Positions 15,913-25,090 are shown, numbered from the stretch's first letter. The stretch: 32,676 bases of DNA from Streptomyces torulosus (GCF_001419765.1 NZ_LIRK01000205.1:1-32676), one strand, 5' to 3'. Translations and numbers: made by a program. The notes: generated from the letters alone by a model not told the origin.

Positions 15913-18900
15913 TCACGACAGCAGTTCCACCTCCGCGAGGGTCGACGGGGTGTCCAGGACCAGGCGGTAGTGGCGGTAGGTCCTCGGGGTGGGGACCGAG
16001 AAGGCGCGGGTCTGGCGGTTCCAGGTGAAGGATTCGCCGGAGCGCCTGTCGAGGGTTCTCCAGGTGCTGCCGTCGACCGAGCCCTGGAGGGTCCAGCCGG
16101 TGGGGGCCTCGGTGCGGTCGGCGGACGTCAGGGTGTACTGCACGGCCCTGGTGCGGGCCGGCACCGGCAGGTCCGCCGTCGTCAGCGTGGCCTTCGTCGA
16201 CGAGATGTCGTCGAAGAGTGCCCCGTCGCCCTCGACGGCGTCCGAGTGCGGCGACGGCACCCTGTCGTCCTTGGTGATCGACACCGGCGCGGCGCTCTCA
16301 CCCGTGCCCCACCGTGACGGCCTCGGGCCCATGTCGAACTCCAGGACCCCGCCCTTCGCGAGCAGCGCGTGCGGCAGCGATGTCGATCGCCACGCCTTGC
16401 CGTTGACCTTCAAGCCCTGAACGTAGACGTTCCTCGCGCTGTTCTTCGGGGCCCGGACCACCAGATCCCGGCCGTTCTCCAGATGGACGGTCGCCTCGGT
16501 GAACAGGGGCGAGCCGATGGCGTACTCGCCGCTGCCCATCACCAGCGGATAGAAGCCGAGCGCCGAGAAGAGGTACCAGGCCGACTGCTCGCCGTTGTCC
16601 TCGTCGCCGTGGTAGCCCTGCCCGATGCCGCTGCCGACGTACAGCCGGGACAGCACCTCGCGGACCTTCTCCTGCGCCTTCCACGGCTGCCCGGCCGCGT
16701 CGTACATGTAGATCGCGTGGTGGGCGACCTGGTTGGAGTGGCCGTACATGCCCATCCGTACGTCCCGTGCCTCGGTCATCTCGTGGATGACGCCGCCGTA
16801 GGAGCCGGTGAGGTCGGGGGAGGCCGTCTCCGGGGTGGAGAAGTAGGTGTCCAGCTTCTTCGCCAGCCCGGCCCGGCCGCCGTACAGGTTCGCCAGGCCC
16901 TTGCTGTCCTGGGGCGCGGTGAACGCGTAGCCCCAGCCGTTGGTCTCCGTGTAGTCGTGGCCCCAGACCCGCGGGTCGTACGCCGGCGAGTCCAACCGCC
17001 ACTTCCCGGTGCCGTCCCGCCCCTGGAAGAACCCGGCGTCCTTGTCGAACAGCTCCACGTAGTCCCGCGCCCGGTCGAGGAAGTACGCCGACTCCTCCCG
17101 GTACCGCTTCTCACCCGTCTGCTCGTACAGGGCCCGGCCCATCCGGGCGATGCCGTAATCGTTGAGGTAGCCCTCCAGCGCCCAGGACAGGCCCTCGTGG
17201 GTGTCGGTGCTGGTGTAGCCGAGGAAGGGGGAGGAGGCCATGCCCTTGCGGCCGACGCCCGGGTTCGGCGGGACGACCGTGGCGTTCTTGACGGCCGCCT
17301 CGTACGCCGCCTTCGCGTCGAAGTCGACGCCCTTGACGTACGCGTCCGCGAACGCCACGTCCGAGGAGGTGCCCGTCATCAGGTCCGCGTACCCGGGGGA
17401 GGACCAGCGGGAGGTCCAGCCACCGTCCTTGTACTGCTGCACGAAACCGTCCACCAGCTCGCCCGCGCGGGACGGTGTCAGCAGCGAGTAGGCCGGCCAC
17501 GTCGTCCGGTACGTGTCCCAGAAGCCGTTGTTGACGTACACCTTGCCCTCGACGATCTTCGCGCCCGTGTGCGTCGGGGTGTCCGGGCCCGGCATGGGGG
17601 AGAACGGCGAGGCGTACCGGTGAGTCGAACCGACCTTCTCGAAGCCCGAGTTGGGGTACAGGTACAGCCGGTACAGGTTGGAGTACAGCGTGGTCAGCTG
17701 GTCGGGGGTCGCGCCCTCGACCTCCACCCGGCCGAGGAGCCGGTCCCACTGCGCCCGCGCCCGGTCCCGGACCCTCTCGAAGGCGGTGCCCTCCGGGATC
17801 TCCTGGCGCAGATTGTCCTTGGCCTGGTCGATGCTGATCAGGGACGTGGCGAGGCGGAGGGTCACCGTCCGGTCCGCGCCCGCGTCGAAGCGGAGGTGGC
17901 CCCTCACCCCGGCGGAGTCGCCGCCGGTCACCGGCGCGTCGAACACCCCGTACACGAAGAGGCGGGTCGCGCCCGTCGACAGCCCGGACTTCACATCCGA
18001 GAATCCCGTGACGGTCCCGGCCTCCTTGTCGAGGGTCAGGCCCGCCTGGTCCGTGACGTTGTCGAAGAGGACGCTCGCGTCGTCCCCCGGATAGGTGAAG
18101 CGGAGCACCGCCGCGTGGTCCGTCGGCGCCATCTCCGCCTTGATCCCGTTCTCGAAGCGGACCCCGTAGTAGTACGGCCGGGCCGTCTCGTTCTCATGCC
18201 GGAACGCCAGCGCCCGTGCCGTGCGGCCCAGGTCGGGGGTGCCGGCGGCGGCCGACGGCATCACCTGGAAGGTCTGCCGGTCACCCATCCAGGGGCTCGG
18301 CTCATGACTCGCGCTGAACGCCTGGACGGTCGGCAGGTTGTCCCCGTTGTTGGCCCGCGCGTAGTCGTACAGCCAGCTGAGCGAGCCCGCGTCGGTCACC
18401 GGCGTCCAGAAGTTGAAGCCATGGGGGACCGCCGTCGCCGGGAAGTTGTTGCCGCGGGAGAAGCCGCCGCTGGAGTTCGTTCCCCTGGTGGTCACCGCGT
18501 AGTCGGAGAGATGTGCCTTCGGCCGCTCGGGCGCTCGCACCCGCAGGGTCACGTCGTCGAGCCAGCCGCGGAACCTCGCCGGCCCCCTCGGCGAGTCGTA
18601 CGCCACCAGGACCCGGTCCACCGTCTTCCCGGCCGCGACCGACCCGATCCGGGAGACGACGTCGTTCCACTGGTTCACGTACAGCACCTTCGCCGCCCCC
18701 TGTCCGCGTGGCGTGAGGGGGAATCCGTGCTGGTCGACGGCGCGCAGCTCACTGAGCGAGGTGCCGTCCGTGAAGACCAGGTCGACCGCGACATGGGTGG
18801 CGTCGTAGTCCAGGTCGCCGTCCGCCATGGACGGGAAGATCCGGTACGCCAGCTCGGTGTCCCGCCCGACGGCCACGTCCACGTCGAAGACCTTGTTGTA

Positions 18901-19710
18901 CGAGTGGGCCGGGCCGTCCGCCGTGTGCCGGCCCGCGTACCGCAGCGCCCGCTTCCCGGTGAAGCCCACCCCGGCCTTGGCGGTCGCCGAGCCGCTCGGC
19001 CCCCGGTCGGTGTGGGTGCGCATCTCCTTCGGCGCGGGCGTCTGGCCGCCGCCCGTGGAGAACTGCACGTCGGCGAGCTGGGTGATGGTGGAGGCCCCGT
19101 TGTTCCGGGTGATGTCCAGCCGGAAGTGCCGGTACCCGGCGACCGCGTCGGCGGGGATGTCGTACGACTTGGTCAGATACCGCTCGGGGAAGGACTCACC
19201 GGTGCGGGTGTCGAGGGTCCGCCACTCCTTGCCGTCGGCGGACCCCTTCAGGGCCCAGTCCTTCGGATCGCGCCCCTCGACGTCGTTCGCCGAGGTCAGC
19301 GCGTACGTCACCACCTCGGCGGGCCGGTCGAGGTCGAACTCCACCCAGCCGGTGGGCTGGAAGGAGAGCCACTTGGTGCCCGGCTCTCCGTCGACCAGGT
19401 TCTCCTTCACCTCCCCGCCGGAGGTGTTCTCGCCGCTCGCCCGGACCTCGGTCACCCGGTCGGTGATGTTGCCGGGGATGCCCGTGGCGTAGCCGCCGTC
19501 GACACCGGAGGCGCGGGGGGAGCCGTCCGGCGCGGTGTCGACGGTGTCGGTCCAGTCCGGTGCGGGATCCCCCGACTCGAAGGAGGAACTGAACTCCCGG
19601 TCGGCCGCCCCCGGCCGGGCCGGTAACGCGACGGCGGCCCCCTGAGAGGCCACCACCAGAGCGAACGCGGCGGCGCCGAGCGCCACCGTGGAACCCCATC
19701 CGTGCCGCAT
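15913..19710 (-). CDS. Secreted GH92 glycoside hydrolase (alpha-mannosidase) with two discoidin-type domains
   Basis: A 1265-residue exported enzyme. The start is ATG 19710 behind GGGAGGG; an in-frame start at 19785 has no such site. A signal peptide (about 1-33) is followed by a galactose-binding/F5-8-type domain (about 80-215: WVEFDLDRPAEVVTYALTSA, WRTLDTRTGESFPERY, YRHFRLDIT). The GH92 part then has the typical N-terminal beta-sandwich and a catalytic (alpha/alpha)6 barrel with NNGFWDTYRTTWPAYSLLTP, HEGLSWALEGYLNDYGIARM and YHGDEDNGEQSAWYLFSALG. A second F5/8-type domain closes the protein (about 1170-1265), with a very similar WRTLDRRSGESF stretch. GH92 enzymes are calcium-dependent exo-alpha-mannosidases acting on N-glycans and fungal mannans. 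Which linkage it cuts cannot be read here. It is single-gene and transcribed away from ngcE. Confidence 0.94.
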   Translation of the reverse strand: MRHGWGSTVALGAAAFALVVASQGAAVALPARPGAADREFSSSFESGDPAPDWTDTVDTAPDGSPRASGVDGGYATGIPGNITDRVTEVRASGENTSGGEVKENLVDGEPGTKWLSFQPTGWVEFDLDRPAEVVTYALTSANDVEGRDPKDWALKGSADGKEWRTLDTRTGESFPERYLTKSYDIPADAVAGYRHFRLDITRNNGASTITQLADVQFSTGGGQTPAPKEMRTHTDRGPSGSATAKAGVGFTGKRALRYAGRHTADGPAHSYNKVFDVDVAVGRDTELAYRIFPSMADGDLDYDATHVAVDLVFTDGTSLSELRAVDQHGFPLTPRGQGAAKVLYVNQWNDVVSRIGSVAAGKTVDRVLVAYDSPRGPARFRGWLDDVTLRVRAPERPKAHLSDYAVTTRGTNSSGGFSRGNNFPATAVPHGFNFWTPVTDAGSLSWLYDYARANNGDNLPTVQAFSASHEPSPWMGDRQTFQVMPSAAAGTPDLGRTARALAFRHENETARPYYYGVRFENGIKAEMAPTDHAAVLRFTYPGDDASVLFDNVTDQAGLTLDKEAGTVTGFSDVKSGLSTGATRLFVYGVFDAPVTGGDSAGVRGHLRFDAGADRTVTLRLATSLISIDQAKDNLRQEIPEGTAFERVRDRARAQWDRLLGRVEVEGATPDQLTTLYSNLYRLYLYPNSGFEKVGSTHRYASPFSPMPGPDTPTHTGAKIVEGKVYVNNGFWDTYRTTWPAYSLLTPSRAGELVDGFVQQYKDGGWTSRWSSPGYADLMTGTSSDVAFADAYVKGVDFDAKAAYEAAVKNATVVPPNPGVGRKGMASSPFLGYTSTDTHEGLSWALEGYLNDYGIARMGRALYEQTGEKRYREESAYFLDRARDYVELFDKDAGFFQGRDGTGKWRLDSPAYDPRVWGHDYTETNGWGYAFTAPQDSKGLANLYGGRAGLAKKLDTYFSTPETASPDLTGSYGGVIHEMTEARDVRMGMYGHSNQVAHHAIYMYDAAGQPWKAQEKVREVLSRLYVGSGIGQGYHGDEDNGEQSAWYLFSALGFYPLVMGSGEYAIGSPLFTEATVHLENGRDLVVRAPKNSARNVYVQGLKVNGKAWRSTSLPHALLAKGGVLEFDMGPRPSRWGTGESAAPVSITKDDRVPSPHSDAVEGDGALFDDISSTKATLTTADLPVPARTRAVQYTLTSADRTEAPTGWTLQGSVDGSTWRTLDRRSGESFTWNRQTRAFSVPTPRTYRHYRLVLDTPSTLAEVELLS

Positions 19711-19780
19711 GCGCGAGCACCCTCCCTGCGCCTGATCAGCCCGCTCGACCGCCTGGACGATCAAGGAACGACCCGAAGTG

Positions 19781-19792
19781 GACAACGTTGTC
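19781..19792. promoter_or_regulatory. LacI-like palindrome, copy 2 (upstream of GH92)
   Basis: GACAACGTTGTC, identical to the copy at 15792-15803, lies 70 bases upstream of the GH92 start, where a repressor would block its promoter. The regulator is not encoded in the window. Confidence 0.78.
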
Positions 19793-19981
19793 TGTCGTGT
19801 TGCGCAGGGACCAGTAGTGGTTCAAGTGATGAGTGGTGTCAAGGGTGTTGAGTGAGCCATCCGGGTTGAACGGCGGGGAATTTGTGGTCGAGCGGCGCAC
19901 GGACGCTCGTATTTCCGCGAGGTCTCAACTCGGAAAAGACCGACGGCCAACCTTGCATTCGATCTTGCTCCCTTGGCGGGA

Positions 19982-19997
19982 AGTGGACTATACCTGT
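19982..19997. promoter_or_regulatory. DasR-like (dre) site upstream of ngcE
   Basis: AGTGGACTATACCTGT agrees with the dre consensus ASTGGTCTAGACCAST at 12 of 16 positions, and the mismatches are of the kind seen in chitinase-promoter variants. DasR is the GlcNAc-responsive repressor, and the site lies 196 bases before ngcE. Both facts support it. The remaining parts of 19711-20193 hold no supported gene. Confidence 0.55.
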
Positions 19998-20193
19998 CGG
20001 CGTCCGCATCGTGGTCGCACGACGGTGGACGGGCACTACCTGGGGGGAATTACCGGTGGGCGCGGACGTGTCCGCGCGCGGACCGCCGTCTTGCCCCTGT
20101 TGAATCCTCACGCACGACCCCAGCTTGAACCGATCGCGGTGCCGGGAGGATCCGGTTCACCGCCTGAGTCCTGGAGAAGGCGAGGACTTGAGC

Positions 20194-21663
20194 ATGGGAT
20201 CCACGACCGCTGAGAACAACGAACCCGAGGCCCCCGGCACCACCACCGCGGAGGGGGTGGGCCGCCGCGATCTGATCAAGCGATCCGCAGCGCTGGGCCT
20301 GATCACCGTCCCCACCATGAGCTTCCTCTCCGCCTGCGCGAGCGGCGGCGGGGACGACGACTCCTCCGAGGACGCCCAGGGCGAGACGTCCAAGTCCAAC
20401 CCCTTCGGCGTCAAGAAGGGCAGCAAACTCGACGTCGTCATCTTCAAGGGCGGCTACGGCGACTCCTACGCCAAGGCGTGGGAGGCCGCCTTCCGGAAGA
20501 AGTGGGGCGTCACCTCCACCCACACCGGCACCCAGGAGATCACCGGCAAGCTCCAGCCCCGGTTCAACGCGGGCAACCCGCCGGACATCGTCGACGACTC
20601 CGGCGCCCAGCAGATCCCGATCGACGTCCTCTACAAGAACGACCAGCTCCTCGACCTGGCCGCGGTCCTGGACGCCCCCTCGATCGACGACCCCGCCAAG
20701 AAGGTCCGCGACACCCTCATCCCCGGCACGCTCGACGCGGGCATGCAGGAGGACAAGGTCGTCGCCCTCAACTACATCTACACGGTGTGGGGCCTGTGGT
20801 ACTCCGGCAAGCTGTTCAAGGAGAACGGCTGGGAGGAGCCCAAGACCTGGGCGGACTTCCTGACCATCTGCAAGGAGGCCAAGGCCAAGGACATCGGCGG
20901 CCTCGCCCACCAGGGCAAGTACCCGTACTACATCAACGTCGCCATCATGGACCTGATCGCCAAGACCGGCGGCCTCGACGCCATGAAAGCCATCGACAAC
21001 CTCGACCCCAAGGCGTTCGTCGGCTCCGACGCGGCGAAGGCCGGCGTCGAGGCGATCTACGAGGTCGTTGAGAAGGGCTATCTGATGCCCGGCACCAACG
21101 GCCTCACCCACACCGAGTCCCAGACCCGCTGGAACCAGTACAAGGCCGTGTTCATCACCTCCGGTTCCTGGCTGGAGAACGAGCAGCTCAAGCAGACCCC
21201 GGCCGACTTCGACATGAAGTTCATGCCGATGCCGCTGCTGCCCGACAGCGCGATGCCGTTCGAGGCGATCCGGGCCGGCTCCGGCGAGCCGTTCATCATC
21301 CCCGCCAAGGCGAAGAACCTGCCGGCGGCCAAGGAGTTCATGCGGATGATGCTGTCCAAGGAATGGTCGACGCTGTTCGCCAAGGAGGCGAACTCCCTGA
21401 CCATCCTCAAGGACGGCGTCGACCCCGGCGTACAGCTGCGGCCCGGCACGCAGTCCACGGTCGAGGCGTCCAAGGCCGCCGGTGACAACACCTTCCGCTA
21501 CCTGTACACCGAGTGGTACAGCGAGATGGACACGGCGATCCAGAACGCGTCGAACGAGCTGATGGCGAAGCGGATCCAGCCGGCCGAGTGGCTGAAGCGT
21601 GCGCAGGCGGCCGTGGACAAGCAGGCGAAGGACCCGGATTCCAAGAAGAACCACCGGGACTGA
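20194..21663 (+). CDS. ngcE: GlcNAc/chitobiose ABC transporter substrate-binding lipoprotein
   Basis: A 489-residue lipoprotein that captures N-acetylglucosamine and chitobiose outside the membrane. The start is ATG 20194, with GAGGA seven bases upstream; the longer frame to 20125 has no site. GRRDLIKRSAALGLITVPTM has a twin-arginine character and leads to a lipobox LSAC with Cys48. After an Asp/Ser/Gly spacer comes a family-1 sugar-binding fold, with DIVDDSGAQQIPIDVLYKND, VWGLWYSGKLFKENGWEEPK and FITSGSWLENEQLKQ. The closest known protein is NgcE of Streptomyces; the following ngcF and ngcG and the ROK gene support this. A dre-like site upstream suggests DasR control. Confidence 0.92.
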   Translation: MGSTTAENNEPEAPGTTTAEGVGRRDLIKRSAALGLITVPTMSFLSACASGGGDDDSSEDAQGETSKSNPFGVKKGSKLDVVIFKGGYGDSYAKAWEAAFRKKWGVTSTHTGTQEITGKLQPRFNAGNPPDIVDDSGAQQIPIDVLYKNDQLLDLAAVLDAPSIDDPAKKVRDTLIPGTLDAGMQEDKVVALNYIYTVWGLWYSGKLFKENGWEEPKTWADFLTICKEAKAKDIGGLAHQGKYPYYINVAIMDLIAKTGGLDAMKAIDNLDPKAFVGSDAAKAGVEAIYEVVEKGYLMPGTNGLTHTESQTRWNQYKAVFITSGSWLENEQLKQTPADFDMKFMPMPLLPDSAMPFEAIRAGSGEPFIIPAKAKNLPAAKEFMRMMLSKEWSTLFAKEANSLTILKDGVDPGVQLRPGTQSTVEASKAAGDNTFRYLYTEWYSEMDTAIQNASNELMAKRIQPAEWLKRAQAAVDKQAKDPDSKKNHRD

Positions 21664-21730
21664 GCGGGCCTTCGGGCGTCGTGGGGGACTGAGTGATGCG
21701 GTGGGCCCCCGGTCCACCGTGGATGGCTTT

Positions 21731-21750
21731 CGCGCAGTTCCCCACGCCCC
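21731..21750 (+). repeat. Interspersed repeat motif, copy 1
   Basis: CGCGCAGTTCCCCACGCCCC differs by one base from a sequence at 28788-28807. I recall this motif as very common in Streptomyces intergenic regions. It lies in the 136-base gap between ngcE and ngcF. Confidence 0.65.
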
Positions 21751-21799
21751 GAAGCGTGCGGGCCCTTCGTCTTACGGAACCCAAGGCAGGATCACGCCA

Positions 21800-22729
21800 A
21801 TGCGCAAAGGGCAGTACCGGTTCGTCGCGGGGTTTTTGTTCATCCCCGTGGCGCTTTATCTGATCTTCGTCATCTGGCCCTATCTCCAGACCTTCGGCTA
21901 TTCGCTGACGGACTGGAAGGGACAGTCCCAGACGTTCAGCTTCGTCGGGCTGGACAACTACACCGCGTTGTTCCAGGACGACATCTTCCTCAAGGCCATC
22001 TGGCACAACATCCTGTTCCTGGTCTTCATCCCGGTGATCACCATTCTGCTCGCGCTGTTCTTCGCGTTCATGCTGAACGCGGGCGGGCGCGGCCGGGCCG
22101 GCGGTGTCTCGGGGGTCGCCGGGTCGGGCTTCTACAAGATCGTCTACTTCTTTCCGCAGGTCCTGTCGCTGGCCATTCTCGCGGTGCTCTTCGGCGCCGT
22201 GTACCGCAGTGACAGCGGCGGCATGCTCAACGGCTTCCTCATGAAACTGGGGCTGGTCGACGAGAGCAGCCCCGTGGAATGGCTGAACGAACCGAATGTC
22301 GTGCTCTGGGCGCTGATCGCGGTGGTCGTCTGGCACGGCGTCGGCTTCTATCTGGTGCTGTTCTCCGCCGCCATGCAGGCCATTCCGAGGGACATCTACG
22401 AGGCCGCGCTGATCGACGGCGCCGGCCGCGCCCACACCTTCTTCCGGATCACCCTGCCCCTGCTCTGGGACTCCGTGCAGACCGCCTGGGTCTACCTCGG
22501 CATCGCGGCGATGGACATGTTCATCCTGGTCTCCACGATGACGGCGGGGGAGTACGGCGGCGGCCCCGATCACCACAGCGAGGTCATGGCGACCGTGATG
22601 ATGCGGAACTTCCTGCTGTACGGCAAGAGCGGCTACGCCTGCGCCATGGGCGTGGTGATGCTGCTCCTCACCCTGATCGTCTCGGTGGTCATGCTGCGCG
22701 CCACCCGCCGTGAACGCATCGAGTTCTGA
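21800..22729 (+). CDS. ngcF: GlcNAc/chitobiose ABC transporter permease
   Basis: A 309-residue inner-membrane permease of the MalF type, with six predicted helices: FVAGFLFIPVALYLIFVIWP first, and VMLLLTLIVSVVMLRATRR last. The coupling motif EAALIDGAGRAHTFFRITLP, which contacts the ATPase, lies near residues 200-219. Start: ATG 21800, with a weak AGGCAGG site. It lies 136 bases after ngcE, a gap that may let the binding protein be made in excess. It pairs with NgcG. No ATPase is encoded nearby; in Streptomyces such importers borrow the shared ATPase MsiK. Confidence 0.92.
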   Translation: MRKGQYRFVAGFLFIPVALYLIFVIWPYLQTFGYSLTDWKGQSQTFSFVGLDNYTALFQDDIFLKAIWHNILFLVFIPVITILLALFFAFMLNAGGRGRAGGVSGVAGSGFYKIVYFFPQVLSLAILAVLFGAVYRSDSGGMLNGFLMKLGLVDESSPVEWLNEPNVVLWALIAVVVWHGVGFYLVLFSAAMQAIPRDIYEAALIDGAGRAHTFFRITLPLLWDSVQTAWVYLGIAAMDMFILVSTMTAGEYGGGPDHHSEVMATVMMRNFLLYGKSGYACAMGVVMLLLTLIVSVVMLRATRRERIEF

Positions 22730-22748
22730 AGCCGGAGATGACGGAACG

Positions 22749-23681
22749 ATGAGCGCACCCCTCAAGACCGCCTCCCCCGGCGACTCGGCCCCCACCGGTC
22801 CGGCCGTGACCAAGGGCCGGACCGGCCCCGGTGACGAACGCGGCGAAGGCGTCGTCCTGAACGTCTTCTCGCACGGCTTCCTCGCCCTGTGGGCCCTGAT
22901 GATCGTGCTGCCGCTGCTGTGGCTGATCCTCAGCTCCTTCAAGACCGACGCCCAGATCGGCGGCTCCGCCTTCGGCTGGCCGGAGAACTGGTCCCTGGAC
23001 GTCTTCTCCCGCGCCTGGGACAAGGGCATCGGCGACTACTTCCTCAACACGGTCATCGTGCTGGTCTTCTCCGTGCCGCTGACCATGCTGTTCGGCTCGA
23101 TGGCCGCGTACGTCCTGGCCCGCTACCAGTTCTGGGGCAACCGGCTGCTGTACTTCTTCTTCGTCGCCGGGGCCATGTTCCCGGTGTTCCTGGCGCTGGT
23201 CCCGCTGTTCTTCATGGTCAAGCGCCTCGACATGCTGAACAGCTACCAGGGCCTGATCCTGGTCTACGTCGCCTACTCGCTGCCGTTCACCGTGTTCTTC
23301 ATGCACGCCTTCTTCCGGACCCTGCCCACGGCGGTATTCGAGGCGGCGATCCTGGACGGGGCCTCCCACACCAGGACCTTCTTCCAGGTGATGCTGCCCA
23401 TGGCGAAGCCGGGCCTGATCAGCGTGGGCATCTTCAACACCCTCGGCCAGTGGAACCAGTACATCCTGCCCACCGTCCTCATGCAGCCGCAGAGCGGTGA
23501 CGACCCCGAGCGCTATGTCCTCACCCAGGGTCTGGTCCAGCTCCAACAACAGCAGGGTTATGCCTCTGACCTGCCCGTTCTCTTCGCAGGTGTCACCATC
23601 GCGATGATCCCCATGCTGGTCGTCTACCTCTCGTTCCAGCGCCAGGTGCAGGCCGGCCTGACGTCGGCGACCCTGAAGTAG
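22749..23681 (+). CDS. ngcG: GlcNAc/chitobiose ABC transporter permease
   Basis: A 310-residue permease of the MalG type. The N-terminal about 45 residues are polar and extended (LKTASPGDSAPTGPAVTKGR), then six helices follow, beginning GFLALWALMIVLPLLWLILS. The coupling motif EAAILDGASHTRTFFQVMLP is near residues 200-219. The start is ATG 22749, 19 bases after the ngcF stop, with GGAG upstream; a longer in-frame reading from 22710 would overlap ngcF and has no site. It is the last gene of the ngc operon. Confidence 0.92.
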   Translation: MSAPLKTASPGDSAPTGPAVTKGRTGPGDERGEGVVLNVFSHGFLALWALMIVLPLLWLILSSFKTDAQIGGSAFGWPENWSLDVFSRAWDKGIGDYFLNTVIVLVFSVPLTMLFGSMAAYVLARYQFWGNRLLYFFFVAGAMFPVFLALVPLFFMVKRLDMLNSYQGLILVYVAYSLPFTVFFMHAFFRTLPTAVFEAAILDGASHTRTFFQVMLPMAKPGLISVGIFNTLGQWNQYILPTVLMQPQSGDDPERYVLTQGLVQLQQQQGYASDLPVLFAGVTIAMIPMLVVYLSFQRQVQAGLTSATLK

Positions 23682-23775
23682 TAAGGAGGGCTTCCGGACG
23701 ACCCCGACGTAGCGCCCCAGTGACATTTAGTGGTCAATTGGCGACGCCAGTTTCCGTCAAGGACTTGACTGCGGT

Positions 23776-23786
23776 AACCCGTTCAG
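23776..23786. promoter_or_regulatory. AACCCGTT motif upstream of the ROK gene
   Basis: AACCCGTTCAG lies 104 bases before the ROK start, shortly after a TTGACT box (23765-23770). A near-copy, AACCCGTTAAG, lies 92 bases before xylF. It could be part of a shared operator. Confidence 0.3.
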
Positions 23787-23890
23787 CGGAGCTTGGAGTT
23801 CACAACTTGTAAGTGACCCGGGATCCGCGGCTTTGACCTGGGTCACGGGCGGCGGGGGCCGTCCGGCCTGGGACAGGAGTGGATGAGTCG

Positions 23891-25090
23891 ATGGAGACTC
23901 CGGGGTCGCAGTCGTCGCTGCACCGAGCAAATCTCGAACGCGTCGTCCGGGCGGTACGTCTCGCCGGCTCGCTCACGCAGGCGGAGATCGCCAGGACGAC
24001 AGGTCTGTCCGCGGCCACGGTCTCCAACATCGTCCGCGAACTCAAGGACGGCGGAACGGTCGAGGTCACGCCCACATCGGCGGGTGGACGCCGGGCTCGC
24101 GCGGTCTCCCTCAGCGGCGACGCCGGGATCGTCATCGGCGTGGACTTCGGGCACACCCATTTGCGCGTCGCGATCGGGAACCTCGCTCATCAGGTGCTGG
24201 CCGAGGAGTCCGAGCCGCTCGACGTGGACGCCTCCTCCACCCAGGGGTTCGACCGTGCGGAGCAGCTGGTCACCCGGTTGATCGAGGCCATAGGAGTGGA
24301 TCCCACGAAGATCGCGGGCGTGGGCCTCGGTGTGCCCGGACCGATCGACGTCGAGTCGGGGACGCTGGGCTCCACCGCCATCCTGCCGGGTTGGACCGGC
24401 ACCAACCCGGCCGCCGAGATGGGGCACCGCCTGGGCGTCCCGGTCCACGTGGACAACGACGCCAACCTCGGCGCCCTCGGTGAGCTGGTCTGGGGCAGCG
24501 GACGCGGGGTGCGCGACCTGGCCTACATCAAGGTGGCCAGCGGTGTCGGCGCCGGCCTGGTCATCGACGGCAAGATCTATCGGGGCCCCGGTGGCACAGC
24601 GGGAGAAATCGGGCATATTACTCTTGATGAATCCGGACCGGTCTGCCGCTGCGGAAACCGCGGCTGCCTGGAGACCTTCGCCGCCGCACGCCATGTGCTG
24701 CCGCTCCTCCAGTCCAGCCACGGGACCGATCTGACGATGGAAGGCGTCGTGCGGTTGGCCAGGGACGGGGATCCGGGCTGTCGCCGGGTGATCGCCGACG
24801 TCGGCCGCCACATCGGAAGTGGAGTCGCCAATCTCTGCAATCTGTTGAACCCGAGCCGCGTGGTCCTCGGTGGCGATCTCGCCGAGGCCGGGGAGTTGGT
24901 GCTCGGGCCCATAAGGGAGTCGGTCGGCCGGTACGCGATCCCGAGTGCCGCACGTCAACTCTCGGTGCTGCCAGGGGCACTTGGCGGCCGTGCGGAGGTC
25001 CTGGGGGCCCTCGCGCTGGCGCTCAGCGAGATGGGTGATTCAACCCTTTTGGACGGAACTCTGTCCGCAGCAACCCCTGCCTTCACTTAG
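23891..25090 (+). CDS. rok7B7: ROK-family transcriptional regulator
   Basis: A 399-residue repressor/sugar-sensor. The start is ATG 23891, eleven bases after AGGAG; the GTG at 23879 overlaps that site. Residues about 10-62 are a winged helix-turn-helix (GSLTQAEIARTTGLSAATVS). The ROK part has GVDFGHTHLRVAIGNL, the GVGLGVPGPIDVESG signature, DNDANLGALGEL, GGTAGEIGHI and the zinc site CRCGNRGC (Cys252, Cys254, Cys259). Its position between ngcEFG and xylFGH matches Rok7B7 of S. coelicolor, known as a regulator of the xylose operon, carbon repression and antibiotic production. The kinase-type residues of true ROK sugar kinases are not needed for this role. The name rests on context plus family. 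Confidence 0.9.
   Translation: METPGSQSSLHRANLERVVRAVRLAGSLTQAEIARTTGLSAATVSNIVRELKDGGTVEVTPTSAGGRRARAVSLSGDAGIVIGVDFGHTHLRVAIGNLAHQVLAEESEPLDVDASSTQGFDRAEQLVTRLIEAIGVDPTKIAGVGLGVPGPIDVESGTLGSTAILPGWTGTNPAAEMGHRLGVPVHVDNDANLGALGELVWGSGRGVRDLAYIKVASGVGAGLVIDGKIYRGPGGTAGEIGHITLDESGPVCRCGNRGCLETFAAARHVLPLLQSSHGTDLTMEGVVRLARDGDPGCRRVIADVGRHIGSGVANLCNLLNPSRVVLGGDLAEAGELVLGPIRESVGRYAIPSAARQLSVLPGALGGRAEVLGALALALSEMGDSTLLDGTLSAATPAFT

Noticed and set aside
16369..19626. 1085-codon plus-strand open frame opposite GH92
   Set aside because: Same cause: the GH92 reading explains the sequence with clear domains and a ribosome binding site; the antisense product is Arg/Val-rich noise.
20050..21717. 555-codon minus-strand frame opposite ngcE
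   Set aside because: Shadow of ngcE, with low-complexity composition.
23739..23749. TGGCGACGCCA palindrome after ngcG
   Set aside because: Such short GC palindromes are expected by chance at this composition.
23813..23846. GTGACCC and GGGTCAC inverted repeat before the ROK gene
   Set aside because: The arms are short and the spacing (20 bases) is long for an operator. Not strong enough to annotate.
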